Part shown: in pieces, positions 54,252-63,120 of the stretch | Numbering within the stretch: the first letter of the stretch is position 1 | Layout of the letters: each line of letters starts with the position of its first letter | Origin: Paenibacillus algorifonticola | GTDB lineage: Bacteria; Bacillota; Bacilli; Paenibacillales; Paenibacillaceae | DNA length: 64,000 nt | NCBI RefSeq assembly: GCF_000971975.1 | Contig: NZ_KQ040782.1 | Location: forward strand, 1 to 64,000 | Direction of reading: 5' to 3' | Notes under the pieces: generated by a model | Database searches by the model: none | Told to the model about the DNA's origin: nothing | What the model saw: only the letters and a program-made list of their open reading frames with translations | Position numbers and translations under genes: made by a program

Positions 54252-54751
54252 GATCGTCCCGCCTCATTTATTTTTTGGACTAAAACCGCCGAATGGGCAT
54301 GGCAAATGGCCACTGCCAGCGCATCTGCTACGTCATCGGGCTTCGGAATGGCCGATAAATTCAGGAACATTTTGACCATCTCCTGCACTTGGCGCTTCTC
54401 CGCCTTGCCATAACCTACAACGGCCTGCTTGACTTGCAGCGGCGTATATTCCGCAACCGGAAGCCCGCGCTGCGCCGCCGCCAAAATAATAACACCCCGC
54501 GCCTGCCCAACCGCAAACGCCGTTGATACATTCCGGTTAAAAAACAGCTTCTCCACCGCAACCGAATCGGGCTTATACTTATCCATTAGTGCAACAGCCG
54601 AATCATAAATTTGAATGAGCCGCTCCTCAGGCGGCGTATGTGCCTCCGTCTGAATACAGCCATACTGAACGGGCTTAAGCTTATGACCCTGTTTATCAAT
54701 GAAACCAAAACCCGCTATCGCAATACCGGGATCTATGCCAAGAACGCGCAA
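54248..54751 (-). CDS. ruvC: Crossover junction endodeoxyribonuclease RuvC
   Basis: Holliday junction resolvase with an RNase H-like fold. First catalytic Asp in MRVLGIDPGIAIAGFG, Glu in SVAVEKLFFNRNVSTAFAVG, and the DDVADALAVAICH end holding the last two acids. The start is TTG at 54751 behind AAGGAG (eight bases). Length 167. A LexA-type box is found 63 bases upstream. Confidence 0.96.
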   Translation of the reverse strand: MRVLGIDPGIAIAGFGFIDKQGHKLKPVQYGCIQTEAHTPPEERLIQIYDSAVALMDKYKPDSVAVEKLFFNRNVSTAFAVGQARGVIILAAAQRGLPVAEYTPLQVKQAVVGYGKAEKRQVQEMVKMFLNLSAIPKPDDVADALAVAICHAHSAVLVQKINEAGRS

Positions 54752-54813
54752 ACCGCCAACTCCTTAATCCTGCCGTTTATTTCTCCTATTATACCAAAAG
54801 ACAGAAAGGATGA

Positions 54814-54825
54814 GAACATGCGTTT
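54814..54825. promoter_or_regulatory. Candidate LexA/DinR box upstream of ruvCAB
   Basis: GAACATGCGTTT matches all core positions of the Bacillus SOS box GAACRNRYGTTY. It lies 63 bases before the ruvC start; ruvAB is SOS-controlled in Bacillus. Confidence 0.6.
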
Positions 54826-54929
54826 GAGGAAAGTGATTTGGAGTAGTCGCTTTTCTTTACACCAACATTCATTATACAACAAGTAGAGGACGTCCTCTAT
54901 AAGAACGTCCTCTTGACTTCTATTTTCAT

Positions 54930-55640
54930 CTAATAAGCGGATCGTTTAGCGGATTTGCCATGTCCCACCTCATAGTCGCTAAAGGTAGACAGGACGCTGT
55001 TAAATTCATCGATGTCATTAATTTTAATCCCGTGCGTCAGCTGCTCTACCTTGTCGCGGGGCAGGCTGCTTTCCAAATAGCGAATATCCAGTTGAAAAAA
55101 AGTTCGCAGCACCTTCTCCTGCTGAGGCGCCCCTTCAAACAGCGATAAATGCCCCTGCTTGTCCACGCCCATATACGCTTCATTCTGACAATGCTTCGAA
55201 AACTCATCCACCTTCTGCTCAACCAGCACCCGGTTCGTGGTTTTATCGAAGGTGGCATGCCACTCGCTATTTGCCTCCAGCAGCCGGAGCAGCTGGAGCG
55301 AGGTCATGCGCCCCAGCGGCCTGCTCTCCTCGCCGCATAAATAGTAGCGCCGCAGCATAACGCTGACTGGCGCCTGCTGCTCCCCCAGCTCGCGCAGCAG
55401 CTCAGGAGAGGGACCGCTTGCAGCTCCTGCAATAGAAGCGGCTTCTACGGTATTAGCAGCAGAAGCTGAATCGGCGAAATTGGCAACGGCGCTTGTCATG
55501 TGGACAGCCGCAGCTACACTCGAAGGCTGCCAGGAAACTCCCGCAAGCGTGGCGACAAGCAAGGCGATACTGCCCAGCGTCCATAGCGGACGGCGGCGAA
55601 GCTTTCTTTTTAACTGCTTCCATAAGCTCATTAGCATCAT
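54930..55640 (-). CDS. bofC: BofC-like intercompartmental signalling protein
   Basis: Exported forespore protein; in Bacillus BofC restrains the SpoIVB protease that triggers sigma-K activation. A basic start and a membrane anchor or signal (RPLWTLGSIALLVATLAGV) precede a low-complexity Ala/Ser/Val stretch, then the BofC N-terminal-like domain (VMLRRYYLCGEESRPLGRM) and the C-terminal domain (FSKHCQNEAYMGVDKQGHL; FFQLDIRYLESSLP). Cys residues are conserved in pairs with the family as I recall. AAAGGGG precedes the first ATG. It lies upstream of ruvC on the same strand and has no link to the nik genes. Confidence 0.82.
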   Translation of the reverse strand: MMLMSLWKQLKRKLRRRPLWTLGSIALLVATLAGVSWQPSSVAAAVHMTSAVANFADSASAANTVEAASIAGAASGPSPELLRELGEQQAPVSVMLRRYYLCGEESRPLGRMTSLQLLRLLEANSEWHATFDKTTNRVLVEQKVDEFSKHCQNEAYMGVDKQGHLSLFEGAPQQEKVLRTFFQLDIRYLESSLPRDKVEQLTHGIKINDIDEFNSVLSTFSDYEVGHGKSAKRSAY

Positions 55641-55753
55641 GATTGAACCCCTTTGTGCCTTTTTATTGCATAGGGTTCCACTGAGTTTCCATTATTATGC
55701 GCGTAAGAGAAACACCATGGGCGAGCTAGCTTTTTTACTCGCTTATCCGATAG

Positions 55754-56581
55754 CTACTTATCCGCATATTCAGCAGAGCTTATTTCCACGTGCTCATCCA
55801 GCGTCGCAAATAATGCATGGGTATATGGGTGCTTAAGCTTCCCTTCCTCCCACTCGCTAAACGTTTCTACGATTTCACCCTGATACATGACGGCGACCCG
55901 GTCGCACAGCTGACGGGCAAGCCCCAGATCATGCGTAATGAACAAGTAGGACAGCTCTTGCTGCCGCTGAATTTGCTGGAGCATCTCCACAATAGAAGCC
56001 TGCGATAAAGGATCGAGACTGGCCAACGACTCGTCGAAAATAATCAATTCCGGCTGTACCGCCAGCGCTCTTGCGATGCATACACGCTGCTTCTGCCCGC
56101 CGCTTAGCTGATGCGGCAGCTTCTCCAGAAAGCTTTCATCCAGGCCGACGGCGCGTATTAGCTGCACGCTTGATTCCCGAATTTCCGGTGGACGCTTCGC
56201 TTCAAAATTGCGCATCGGCTCCGCAAGCACTTCCTTAACAAGCATCCGGGGATGCAGGGAGGATGCGGAATCCTGAAGCACAAGCTGCACGCTTTTGTAA
56301 ACTTGCAGATCCTTCATATGAGGTCCGTAAATAGACTGTCCGCCGAGCAAAATTTGCCCGGAGCTCAGCGTTTCAAGCTTCATAATGAGCTTGGCTAATG
56401 TGCTTTTCCCGCTGCCGCTTTCCCCAACAAGCCCCAGCGTTTCACCGCGATGCAGCACAAGATCAACCTGCTTCACGGCTTGAACGGACGCCTTGCCGTC
56501 CTGCGCCTTGAGCCCTCTTCGCCTTCTCAGCAGCCGCAGCGGAAACGCCTTGGTCACTTGACGCAATTCCAACACGATCAT
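55754..56581 (-). CDS. nikE: Nik/oligopeptide-type ABC transporter ATP-binding protein (second)
   Basis: ATPase of the NikE/DppF group, 275 residues. Walker A GESGSGKSTLAKLI, Q loop around SVQLVLQDSASSLHPRM, signature LSGGQKQRVCIARAL, Walker B LIIFDESLASLD. ATGA overlap with the preceding ATPase gene. Last gene of the five-gene importer. Nickel, cobalt or peptide cargo cannot be told from the ATPase; the cobalamin riboswitch upstream favours cobalt. A stretch RLLRRRRGLKAQDGKAS near the N-terminus is an unusual basic insertion. Confidence 0.9.
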   Translation of the reverse strand: MIVLELRQVTKAFPLRLLRRRRGLKAQDGKASVQAVKQVDLVLHRGETLGLVGESGSGKSTLAKLIMKLETLSSGQILLGGQSIYGPHMKDLQVYKSVQLVLQDSASSLHPRMLVKEVLAEPMRNFEAKRPPEIRESSVQLIRAVGLDESFLEKLPHQLSGGQKQRVCIARALAVQPELIIFDESLASLDPLSQASIVEMLQQIQRQQELSYLFITHDLGLARQLCDRVAVMYQGEIVETFSEWEEGKLKHPYTHALFATLDEHVEISSAEYADK

Positions 56582-57345
56582 ATGACGCTTCCTTTCGCTT
56601 GGACTGGAGCCATCCCGCTGGGCTGCATCGTGATAACACGATCCGCGAATTTGCGGACGCTTTGCTCGTCATGCGAAATGAGCAGCACCGTCAGGCCGAA
56701 ATCCGCCTGCAGCTGCTTCAGCAAAGCTAATACCCGGTCGCGATTGAGTGCATCCAGCGCCGTCGTCGGCTCATCGGCAATAAACAACGTCGGCTCCGTA
56801 CTCAGCATCATCGCAAGCAGCACCCTTTGGCGCATGCCCCCGCTTAGCTCAAAAGGATAAGCGTCCAAAATCACCTCCGGGTCCGCAAAGCCCATTTGGT
56901 CTAGCAGCGTGCACAAATACGACTCCGTTTCCTTGCGTGATCGCCTCGCTTGCAGCTTCAACGTCTCGACCATCTGCCTGCGCACCGTGCGGATCGGATC
57001 AAGGCCGCTAAGCGAATGCTGAATGAGCAAGGCGATTTCCTCGCGGCGAAGCTGCTGCAGGCGGCGCTCATCATAACGGGAAATATCCTCGCCCTTGTAA
57101 AAAATATGCCCGTCTGTCATGCGCAGCCCGGTTTCCAGCAGACCAACTAGCGCATGGGCGGTCATGCTTTTGCCGCAGCCGCTAGGTCCAACAAGCGCAG
57201 CCATTTCACCAGCATGAAGCTCCAAGGAAACATTTTGGATGACAGGCCGCCATTTTCCAGCCTCCTGCCGGGAAATTTCTATATTTTGAACGCAGAGCAG
57301 CGGGGTATCGTTATTGCTAGCGCTGTTGGTACTGTTCGCCGCCAT
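56578..57345 (-). CDS. nikD: Nik/oligopeptide-type ABC transporter ATP-binding protein (first)
   Basis: ATPase of the NikD/DppD group, 255 residues from the ATG at 57345 (AAAGAGGTG upstream). Walker A GPSGCGKSMTAHALVG, Q loop IALLIQHSLSGLDPIRT, signature LSGGMRQRVLLAM, Walker B TLFIADEPTTALD. One base separates its start from the stop of the permease gene before it. Works as a heterodimer with the next gene. Confidence 0.9.
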   Translation of the reverse strand: MAANSTNSASNNDTPLLCVQNIEISRQEAGKWRPVIQNVSLELHAGEMAALVGPSGCGKSMTAHALVGLLETGLRMTDGHIFYKGEDISRYDERRLQQLRREEIALLIQHSLSGLDPIRTVRRQMVETLKLQARRSRKETESYLCTLLDQMGFADPEVILDAYPFELSGGMRQRVLLAMMLSTEPTLFIADEPTTALDALNRDRVLALLKQLQADFGLTVLLISHDEQSVRKFADRVITMQPSGMAPVQAKGSVI

Positions 57346-57346
57346 A

Positions 57347-58174
57347 TTACACCTCTTTCGGAACGTGAACGTTCTGCTCTTTAAACCGGTCGCCAATTAA
57401 TTGGCACGATAACACGAAGCTTACGATGGCAAGCCCCGGAAAAATCATGACATGCGGCGCCAGCTGAAAATAACGTGTAGCATCATGCAGCATGACGCCC
57501 CATTCAGGAGTCGGCGGCTGTACGCCCAGCCCAAGGAAGGATAGCCCGGCGATGAGCAGCACGATTTTGCCAATGTCCAGCGTACTAAATACAGCGATCG
57601 GCGCCGCAATCTGCGGCAAAATATAGCGGCGCATAATCCGCATATGCGAATTGCCGGACATCCGGGCTGTAATTAAAAAATCCTCCTTGCTCACCTTAAG
57701 CACGAGCCCGCGGATAAGCCGAACATAATTGGCCCACCTCACAATGACTATCGCAATGATCATATTCGTAAACCCGGGTCCGAGAATGCCCACAATCGCA
57801 ATCGTCAGCACAAAATCGGGAAAAGCGAGCGTGCCGTCCATCAGCCGCATGAAAAAATGATCGGTGCGTCCGCCAAAATAGCCCGTTAACAGCCCAATCG
57901 GCAAGCTAATGCATAAGCTCAATCCCAAAATAACAAAAGCAATCGAAACAGTCGTCCGAATGCCATATAAAATGCGAGATAAAATGCAGCGTCCTAAATG
58001 ATCGGTGCCGAAAGGATATTCCCCGCTCGGCGATAGAAGCCGATTGGATAAATTGACCTGCAGCGGATTATGAGGCGCGAGCCACGGGGCAAGCAAGCCC
58101 AGCAGCACAATGACTGCAAATAGGCTGATGCCAAGCAGCAAGCTCGTATTCTTTTTCTGAAAAAGGGTCCGCAT
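57347..58174 (-). CDS. nikC: Nik/Dpp-type ABC transporter permease (NikC-like)
   Basis: 275 residues, six helices. YPFGTDHLGRCILSRILYG is the N-terminal family signature and the coupling loop is the EAA-like region around DFLITARMSGNSHMRIMRRY. Placed between nikB and nikD without gaps beyond 15 bases. Confidence 0.9.
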   Translation of the reverse strand: MRTLFQKKNTSLLLGISLFAVIVLLGLLAPWLAPHNPLQVNLSNRLLSPSGEYPFGTDHLGRCILSRILYGIRTTVSIAFVILGLSLCISLPIGLLTGYFGGRTDHFFMRLMDGTLAFPDFVLTIAIVGILGPGFTNMIIAIVIVRWANYVRLIRGLVLKVSKEDFLITARMSGNSHMRIMRRYILPQIAAPIAVFSTLDIGKIVLLIAGLSFLGLGVQPPTPEWGVMLHDATRYFQLAPHVMIFPGLAIVSFVLSCQLIGDRFKEQNVHVPKEV

Positions 58175-58189
58175 AAAAAATGGTTCCTC

Positions 58190-59119
58190 CTAGCTTGCCC
58201 GCAGCCGCGGGTCCAAGCGCACATAAAAAACTTCCACCGCCAAATGGATCGCGACAAACAAGAAGGAGGTGAATACCACATAACCTTGAATGACCGGATA
58301 ATCCCGCGCCGTTATCGCTTCAATAATATATTTGCCTACGCCGGGCCAGGAAAAAATCGTCTCAACGATCACATTTCCCCCCAGCATAAAAGCAAAGCTT
58401 GTCCCCAGCATCGATAAAATCGGCAAAAACGCATGCTTGAAAACTTGAAAGATTAAAATCCGTCCCTTGGACAAGCCTCTCGCACGCGATGCTTTGACGA
58501 AATTCTGGTTGTTCATCTCAAGCATATTCGTCCGCAAAACCCGGGCATATACCGCGCCAAGTCCTAGACCAAGCGTAACCGCCGGCATGAGGAGATGAGC
58601 AAGGCCGCCGCGTCCCATGGAAGGCAGCCAGCCAAGACGGACCGAGAAAAAATAAATCAATAAAAAACCGAGCCAGAAGGAGGGAATCGAGGCGCCAAGC
58701 AGCGCCATCAAACGGCCCATCCGGTCAAGCAGCCCTGTTGAAAAGATTGCGGTCACCAAGCCAATGAGGCAGGTTGCCAGCAGCATGACCAATGCGCCAG
58801 CCGAAGCCAGCTCCAGTGTGGCAGGCAGCCTTTTGAGCAGTTCGCCTGCAACTGGCTCTTTGGACATGTAAGATGTCCCCCACTGCCATGTAAATACATC
58901 ACCAAGCCAGCGTATATATTGACTCCATAAGGAGTCCGTCAGTCCCATTTCCTCCCGGAGCGCGTCAATCGCCTCCTGCGAAGCCGGGATATTATGCGTG
59001 GTCAGCAAAATTCTCGCCGGATCGCCCGGAGATACCCTCATTAAAATGAAGGTTAGCGTCGCTACGCAAAAAATGACCAGCAGCATTTGCGCGACGCGTT
59101 CGAGCCAAAAACGAAGCAT
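58190..59119 (-). CDS. nikB: Nik/Dpp-type ABC transporter permease (NikB-like)
   Basis: About 309 residues and six helices. MLRFWLERVAQMLLVIFCVA is the typical N-terminus, RVSPGDPARILL and ASRARGLSKGRILIFQVFKHAFLP (coupling loop, read in parts) follow. The ATG at 59119 matches relatives; a GTG at 59131 is also possible. The frame-corrected nikA stop lies at 59139, so the genes are contiguous. Confidence 0.9.
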   Translation of the reverse strand: MLRFWLERVAQMLLVIFCVATLTFILMRVSPGDPARILLTTHNIPASQEAIDALREEMGLTDSLWSQYIRWLGDVFTWQWGTSYMSKEPVAGELLKRLPATLELASAGALVMLLATCLIGLVTAIFSTGLLDRMGRLMALLGASIPSFWLGFLLIYFFSVRLGWLPSMGRGGLAHLLMPAVTLGLGLGAVYARVLRTNMLEMNNQNFVKASRARGLSKGRILIFQVFKHAFLPILSMLGTSFAFMLGGNVIVETIFSWPGVGKYIIEAITARDYPVIQGYVVFTSFLFVAIHLAVEVFYVRLDPRLRAS

Positions 59120-59138
59120 ACTTAGGTACACCCTTTAC

Positions 59139-60714
59139 TTAGGTGATATCGACTTCAGCTGTCACATAATAATATTCGATCGGATGCGGAACAAAGCCCG
59201 TTACCCCCTTTTCTCACGCCAAATACATTGTCGGGGTGTACGATAAACGACTGCGGCAAATCTTCATTAATGATATCCTGTGCTTGTATCGCAAGCGCAT
59301 TGCGCGCTTCTGTAGCAGGCGTATCGTTCAGCTTGTTTATAACCGTCTCAAGCGGCTTCGATACATAATGGCTGACATTCGATTCGCTAGCAGATTGATA
59401 GAAAATGTTCAAGAAATATTGCGGATCGCCCGTATGCGCCGTTAGCATGCTGTACATAGCAAGATCCCAATCGGACTTCGCAAGCTCAGCGTCGATATTT
59501 TCAACCTTGCGTATTTTCACGGTAATTCCTTCATTAAGCAGTTGGTTCTGAATAACCTCTGCCATTACGGACAGCTCTGGGCGGTGCGGGAATGTAAGGA
59601 GCGTCGCCTCGAATGGTTTACCTTCCTTCTCCCACATGCCTGCCGCATTTTTCTGCCAGCCGCCAGCAGTCAGCAATTGCTCCGTAGTTTCTCCTGCTGC
59701 TTGCTCCGCTACTTTGCCAAATGGCAAAATTTCCGGGAACGGGCTTTTCGCTTTCGTGCCATAGCCACGCATTACCGATTCAATAATCGCCTCGCGCGGA
59801 ATTGCTTGATCAACAACCTCGCGGTTCGCCTTTTCTTTAAACAAGGCAGAATTCATATTAAATAATACCATATGTGTACGAACCGATGGTGCAGACAGCA
59901 CTTCCAGCTTGCTGTCCTTCTCTACCAGCTCAATGCTGTCAATTGGAATGTCCGTTGCAACATCTACTTCGCCAGCTTGCAGCGCCATCAGGCGGGTGTT
60001 GCCATCGGTTACAAACTTCATTGTCACTTCCTTAAGCTTCGCCGGTTGTCCCCAATAACCATCATAACGCTCAACAACAAGCGATACGTCTTTCGTAAAC
60101 TGCTTGATTTTGAAAGCTCCCGTCATGGCCGGGTAACTGCCTGCTTCCTTCATGCTGTCGACATCAAGAATAATCGTGCTTGGATCAGCCAAGCTGGAAA
60201 TAATCGCCGAGTTCGGCTGTGTCGTTATAATTTTCAGCTCGTCCGGTGCAAGCACTTCTATATCCTTCACCAGCAGCAGATCCTTCGCCAAATGGCTATT
60301 AGCAATCGAACGCAGCAGCGATGCTTTCACGCTTTCGGCATCCATCTTTTTGCCGTCGTGGAACGTTACGTTGTTCTCCAGCTTGAGCGTCCACGTGTTA
60401 GCGTCCTCCTGCTTCCACTCCTTCGCAAGCCAAGCGGCCGGCTGCAGCTGCTCATTTAATTTAATAAGCGTTTCGCCTGCGCCGGAGCGCATAACGTCCC
60501 AGCTGTCGTCGCCATGCGGATCAACGCCTGCGGGGTTCCAGGTGTACGCCATTGTCAGTTTTTTGTTAGCATTTTCCGATGCAGTTGCAGCATTATTCGC
60601 GGCAGCAGCGTTGTTTTCCGAGGCAGCATTCGCGCTGCATCCTGCAAGCACCAGCATGAAGCAAACGACCATTATTCCAAATGACAAGCTAAATGGCTTC
60701 TTCTTGTAGTTCAT
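59139..60714 (-). CDS. nikA: Nickel/cobalt/peptide-type binding lipoprotein (NikA-like), frameshifted near its end
   Basis: Extracytoplasmic binding protein of SBP family 5, about 524 residues. The lipoprotein signal (MNYKKKPFSLSFGIMVVCFM, lipobox LAGC) is followed by an Asn/Ala linker, then TMAYTWNPAGVDPHGDDSW, NVTFHDGKKMDAESVKASLL and YPAMTGAFKIKQF, all family blocks. The last part is out of frame: the open frame ends at 59155 with an unrelated 20-residue tail after NVFGVRKG. Removing one G of the G5 run (plus-strand C at 59204-59208) restores VTGFVPHPIEYYYVTAEVDIT and a stop at 59139. It may be a true mutation or a homopolymer sequencing error. The start at 60714 has GGGGAG upstream. Regulated by a cobalamin riboswitch and probably a leader-peptide attenuator. 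Confidence 0.85.
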
Positions 60715-60841
60715 TTTTCTTTTGTCTCCCCTTCTAGTAAGCGTAAACGGCCGAAAGCCGTCCTGTGGCGGCAAAGCTACCGTTTCGCGTAGAAATATAG
60801 AGAAAGGATAGAAAAATCATATCCTTTCCTATATTTTAAAA

Positions 60842-60882
60842 AAAGCATCCCCGACCCTTAAGAAAGCAGTCAGAAATGCTTT
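60842..60882 (-). terminator. Intrinsic terminator between the leader ORF and nikA
   Basis: Minus strand: AAAGCATTTCTGAC and GTCGGGGATGCTTT pair over 14 bases with three G-U pairs around a 13-base loop, then a run of seven T. The first base of the stem is the last base of the leader ORF stop codon. Confidence 0.85.
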
Positions 60883-60965
60883 TATGATAAATAACTAAAC
60901 CTTATCTGCGTCTGCTCGTTATGGAGCAGCAAATAATCGTTAGACATTTTGCAATAAATAGGCAT
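60882..60965 (-). CDS. Putative 27-codon leader ORF between cobalamin riboswitch and nikA
   Basis: Starts MPIYCKMSND and ends FSYLS. GGAGGTGG is nine bases before the ATG (60965-60963), so it should be translated well. The TAA ends at 60882, on the first base of the terminator stem. It is not a known protein family; the sequence suggests a translated attenuator element. Confidence 0.6.
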   Translation of the reverse strand: MPIYCKMSNDYLLLHNEQTQIRFSYLS

Positions 60966-61009
60966 AACCAACCACCTCCCTAAGCACCGTAGGTCAAACA
61001 GTGATGTTA

Positions 61010-61245
61010 AAACAGGCAGGTCTCCTGACTTGGGGCCTCCCTCTCTTCCCTTCCCGGCTAGCACGAGCATCTGCTGTCTTACGACGGAAGAAGCTCATCA
61101 GCCAGTGGTTCATTTGTGAGGGGAGCGCAGCTTGATTATCTGCTGCCCTATACAGTGGCGGGTCCGTGTCGGCCTTTAACCGAACTTCCCTTTTAAGCGA
61201 ACTAAGGCGTATATGTTCTGGCCTTCGTTCCGCACCTATTTTCAT
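61010..61245 (-). ncRNA. Cobalamin riboswitch
   Basis: On the minus strand the element opens with AATAGGTGC, has AAGGGAAGTTCGGT, the B12-box core CCGCCACTGTA, a GGGAAGG region (CCGGGAAGGGAAGAGAG) and ends with GTCAGGAGACCTGCCTG, where ACCTGCCT closes P1. This order is the one known for adenosylcobalamin-type riboswitches. It controls the 27-codon leader and nikABCDE. Riboswitch-controlled Nik-type importers are usually taken to be cobalt importers. Confidence 0.93.
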
Positions 61246-61463
61246 TCAAGTATGAAGTTTTGCAGGCTAATAAGCCTGTCCTGTCCGTAATCCACTCTTA
61301 ATCATAGGGAGGAAATGCTTTTCTGTCAATATCTTGATTTAGGCAAGCTTCAGCTCCAATCAAGATGAATGAAAGTGTTTTCAATATAAAACTTTCATAT
61401 TTTTTCCAGTAATGATATATTGAAAATACTTCAAACCTATCAAATTGAAAAGGAATGATCACA

Positions 61464-62495
61464 GTGCCGGTGAAAATCCTTCCAGTCGAAGTAAAGCAAA
61501 TTATTGATTCTTATTGGTTTTATAGTGATTTTTATTCGATTATATCTCGCGTGGATCCGAAAAATATGTGGTTTATTAATAATTATATTAATTTATTCGA
61601 TATTCCTGATCCAAACCAATTATATACCTTTTTCTACAATGGTTATTATAGAGATAAAATGGTCGAGTTTTATGACTGCCCTTTTATTGATTTTCAGCGG
61701 ATAGCGATAGACAGGCAAAGCTCAACTATTTTAAATAACGACCTGTTTGATTTTATAAAAGCATCTATTGATGGCGGCTATTATGTGATCGTTATGATTG
61801 ACCGTTTTTATATAAAAGAGTATGAAATTTCTGCGAAATCTCCACATGAAGTCATGATAAATGGGTATGATGATACAAATAAAAAGCTGTATTTTTGTGA
61901 CAATAATGCCAATGGCAAATATTCAACGAATATCTCGTGTGATTACGAAGCTTTTAGTAGAGCGTTTCATTTATTAGAAATCGATGCCCATGATTTTAAA
62001 CAGCATCTTTATTTATTGAAGCCCATCGAAAATAACGACTATACTTTTTCTCTAAAATATGTGAAAAATATGATGAAAGCCTATCTATTGTCTAGAGCAC
62101 ATACGGATGAATATTGTAACGAAGCCTTAGGCACACCCGGACTTACCTTCGGCATTAATGTATACGACAAGGCCTCCGATTATTTAAACTATTTGGCTCA
62201 AGAAGAGGTTGTATTTGATATTAGATCGTTCCACCTGCTTTACGACCATAAGAAATGTATGACTATGCGATTAGGCTACATGATTAATAACAATTACTTG
62301 ATTGATGACAATCAAATTTTAAGCAGATGGAGACAGCTGGAGGATGCAACGCAAGCTATAAGAAATTCCATTTTAAAATATTGGCTTACTCGAAGCTCGG
62401 ACACCTTGCACAAGCAAATGGAGCAATTGCATAAATTAAAGGAGACAGAAATGATTTTGCTGCAGGAGGTTGTGGATCAGTTGAAGGATGGTTAG
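61464..62495 (+). CDS. BtrH_N-like (cysteine peptidase-fold) orphan protein
   Basis: 343 residues, AT-rich, no signal peptide. The central region (about 105-185) reads GGYYVIVMIDRFYIKEYE, then SPHEVMINGYDDTNKKLYFC and YEAFSRAFHLLE, which resembles the BtrH N-terminal / C39-like fold found beside nonribosomal peptide and antibiotic clusters, where it moves or cuts acyl groups. The C-terminal part is a helical bundle (KYWLTRSSDTLHKQMEQLHK). The GTG at 61464 has AAAAGGA nine bases upstream; the ATG at 61455 is too close to that site. It stands alone between the riboswitch and an IS relic. The family call is tentative. Confidence 0.6.
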   Translation: MPVKILPVEVKQIIDSYWFYSDFYSIISRVDPKNMWFINNYINLFDIPDPNQLYTFFYNGYYRDKMVEFYDCPFIDFQRIAIDRQSSTILNNDLFDFIKASIDGGYYVIVMIDRFYIKEYEISAKSPHEVMINGYDDTNKKLYFCDNNANGKYSTNISCDYEAFSRAFHLLEIDAHDFKQHLYLLKPIENNDYTFSLKYVKNMMKAYLLSRAHTDEYCNEALGTPGLTFGINVYDKASDYLNYLAQEEVVFDIRSFHLLYDHKKCMTMRLGYMINNNYLIDDNQILSRWRQLEDATQAIRNSILKYWLTRSSDTLHKQMEQLHKLKETEMILLQEVVDQLKDG

Positions 62496-62528
62496 AGGAT
62501 CGTTTAAGGAGAGCTGCCCTGTTGGACA

Positions 62529-63074
62529 AGACCCCATTTAGTAGACAGTAGAAAAACCACCTAAGCAGCAAACTGGCGTCGGTATGGGGTGATGTCTGTT
62601 ACCCATTTTTGATTAGGTTTCTCGGCTTTAAAGTCCCTTTTAAGAATATTTTCGCCTACTCGTTCACTGTGTGACGAAGCGTAATTTACGCGATGCTTAC
62701 GACGAATAGGCATAATATCCGCTTCTAGAAACACCAAAAAGCTTACAAAGGTCAGCTACGTTATACCGCTCGGCAGCTTTCTCGACCGTTTGAAACTTTC
62801 TTTGCATCCCCCCTGCATCCAGATTTGCAAACACTTTTTCAACCTCTCATTTTCTCGTTTCAGTTTTTGAATATATTGGTCTTGGTCGACATACATATTG
62901 TTCGCGTCGTCCCCTCTGGTCTAAGAGACTATATTCTCCAAGCTTTTTGTATTTCATCATCCATTTTTTCATCCGATCCTTTTGACCTTTTTTTACTGGC
63001 ATAAAAAAATGCACCCCCTAGAATTTTCATCGGCAAACCTTAGGGGTTTTCCAATGTCTATTCTAAGGGGGCAC
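62529..63074 (-). mobile_element. Decayed IS3-family element
   Basis: The minus strand starts a transposase-like orfA at 63002 (MPVKKGQKDRMKKWMMKYKK, then EYSLLDQRGRREQY) that goes out of frame, passes a coiled-coil piece (QYIQKLKRENERLKK) and AAERYNVADLCKLFGVSRSG in other frames, and ends with an OrfB scrap KPNQKWVTDITPYRRQFAA. KWVTDIT is the typical first-Asp region of IS3 integrase-like domains. The ends CCCCATTTAGTAGACA (62532-62547) and TGTCTATTCTAAGGGG (63055-63070) are imperfect inverted repeats. Most of OrfB is deleted. Confidence 0.7.
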
Positions 63075-63120
63075 TTCATGAAGAAAAGGTGCTTAACTAT
63101 TGACTTATTATTTTTAAAAA

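Noticed and set aside
59155..60774. Longer nikA start with a 20-residue Arg-rich extension
   Set aside because: The extension would push the lipoprotein signal peptide inside the chain; ATG 60714 gives a normal signal and has GGGGAG upstream.
60882..61070. Longer 62-codon version of the leader ORF upstream of nikA
   Set aside because: The extra residues are the translated end of the cobalamin riboswitch and have no ribosome binding site; the ATG at 60965 has an excellent one.
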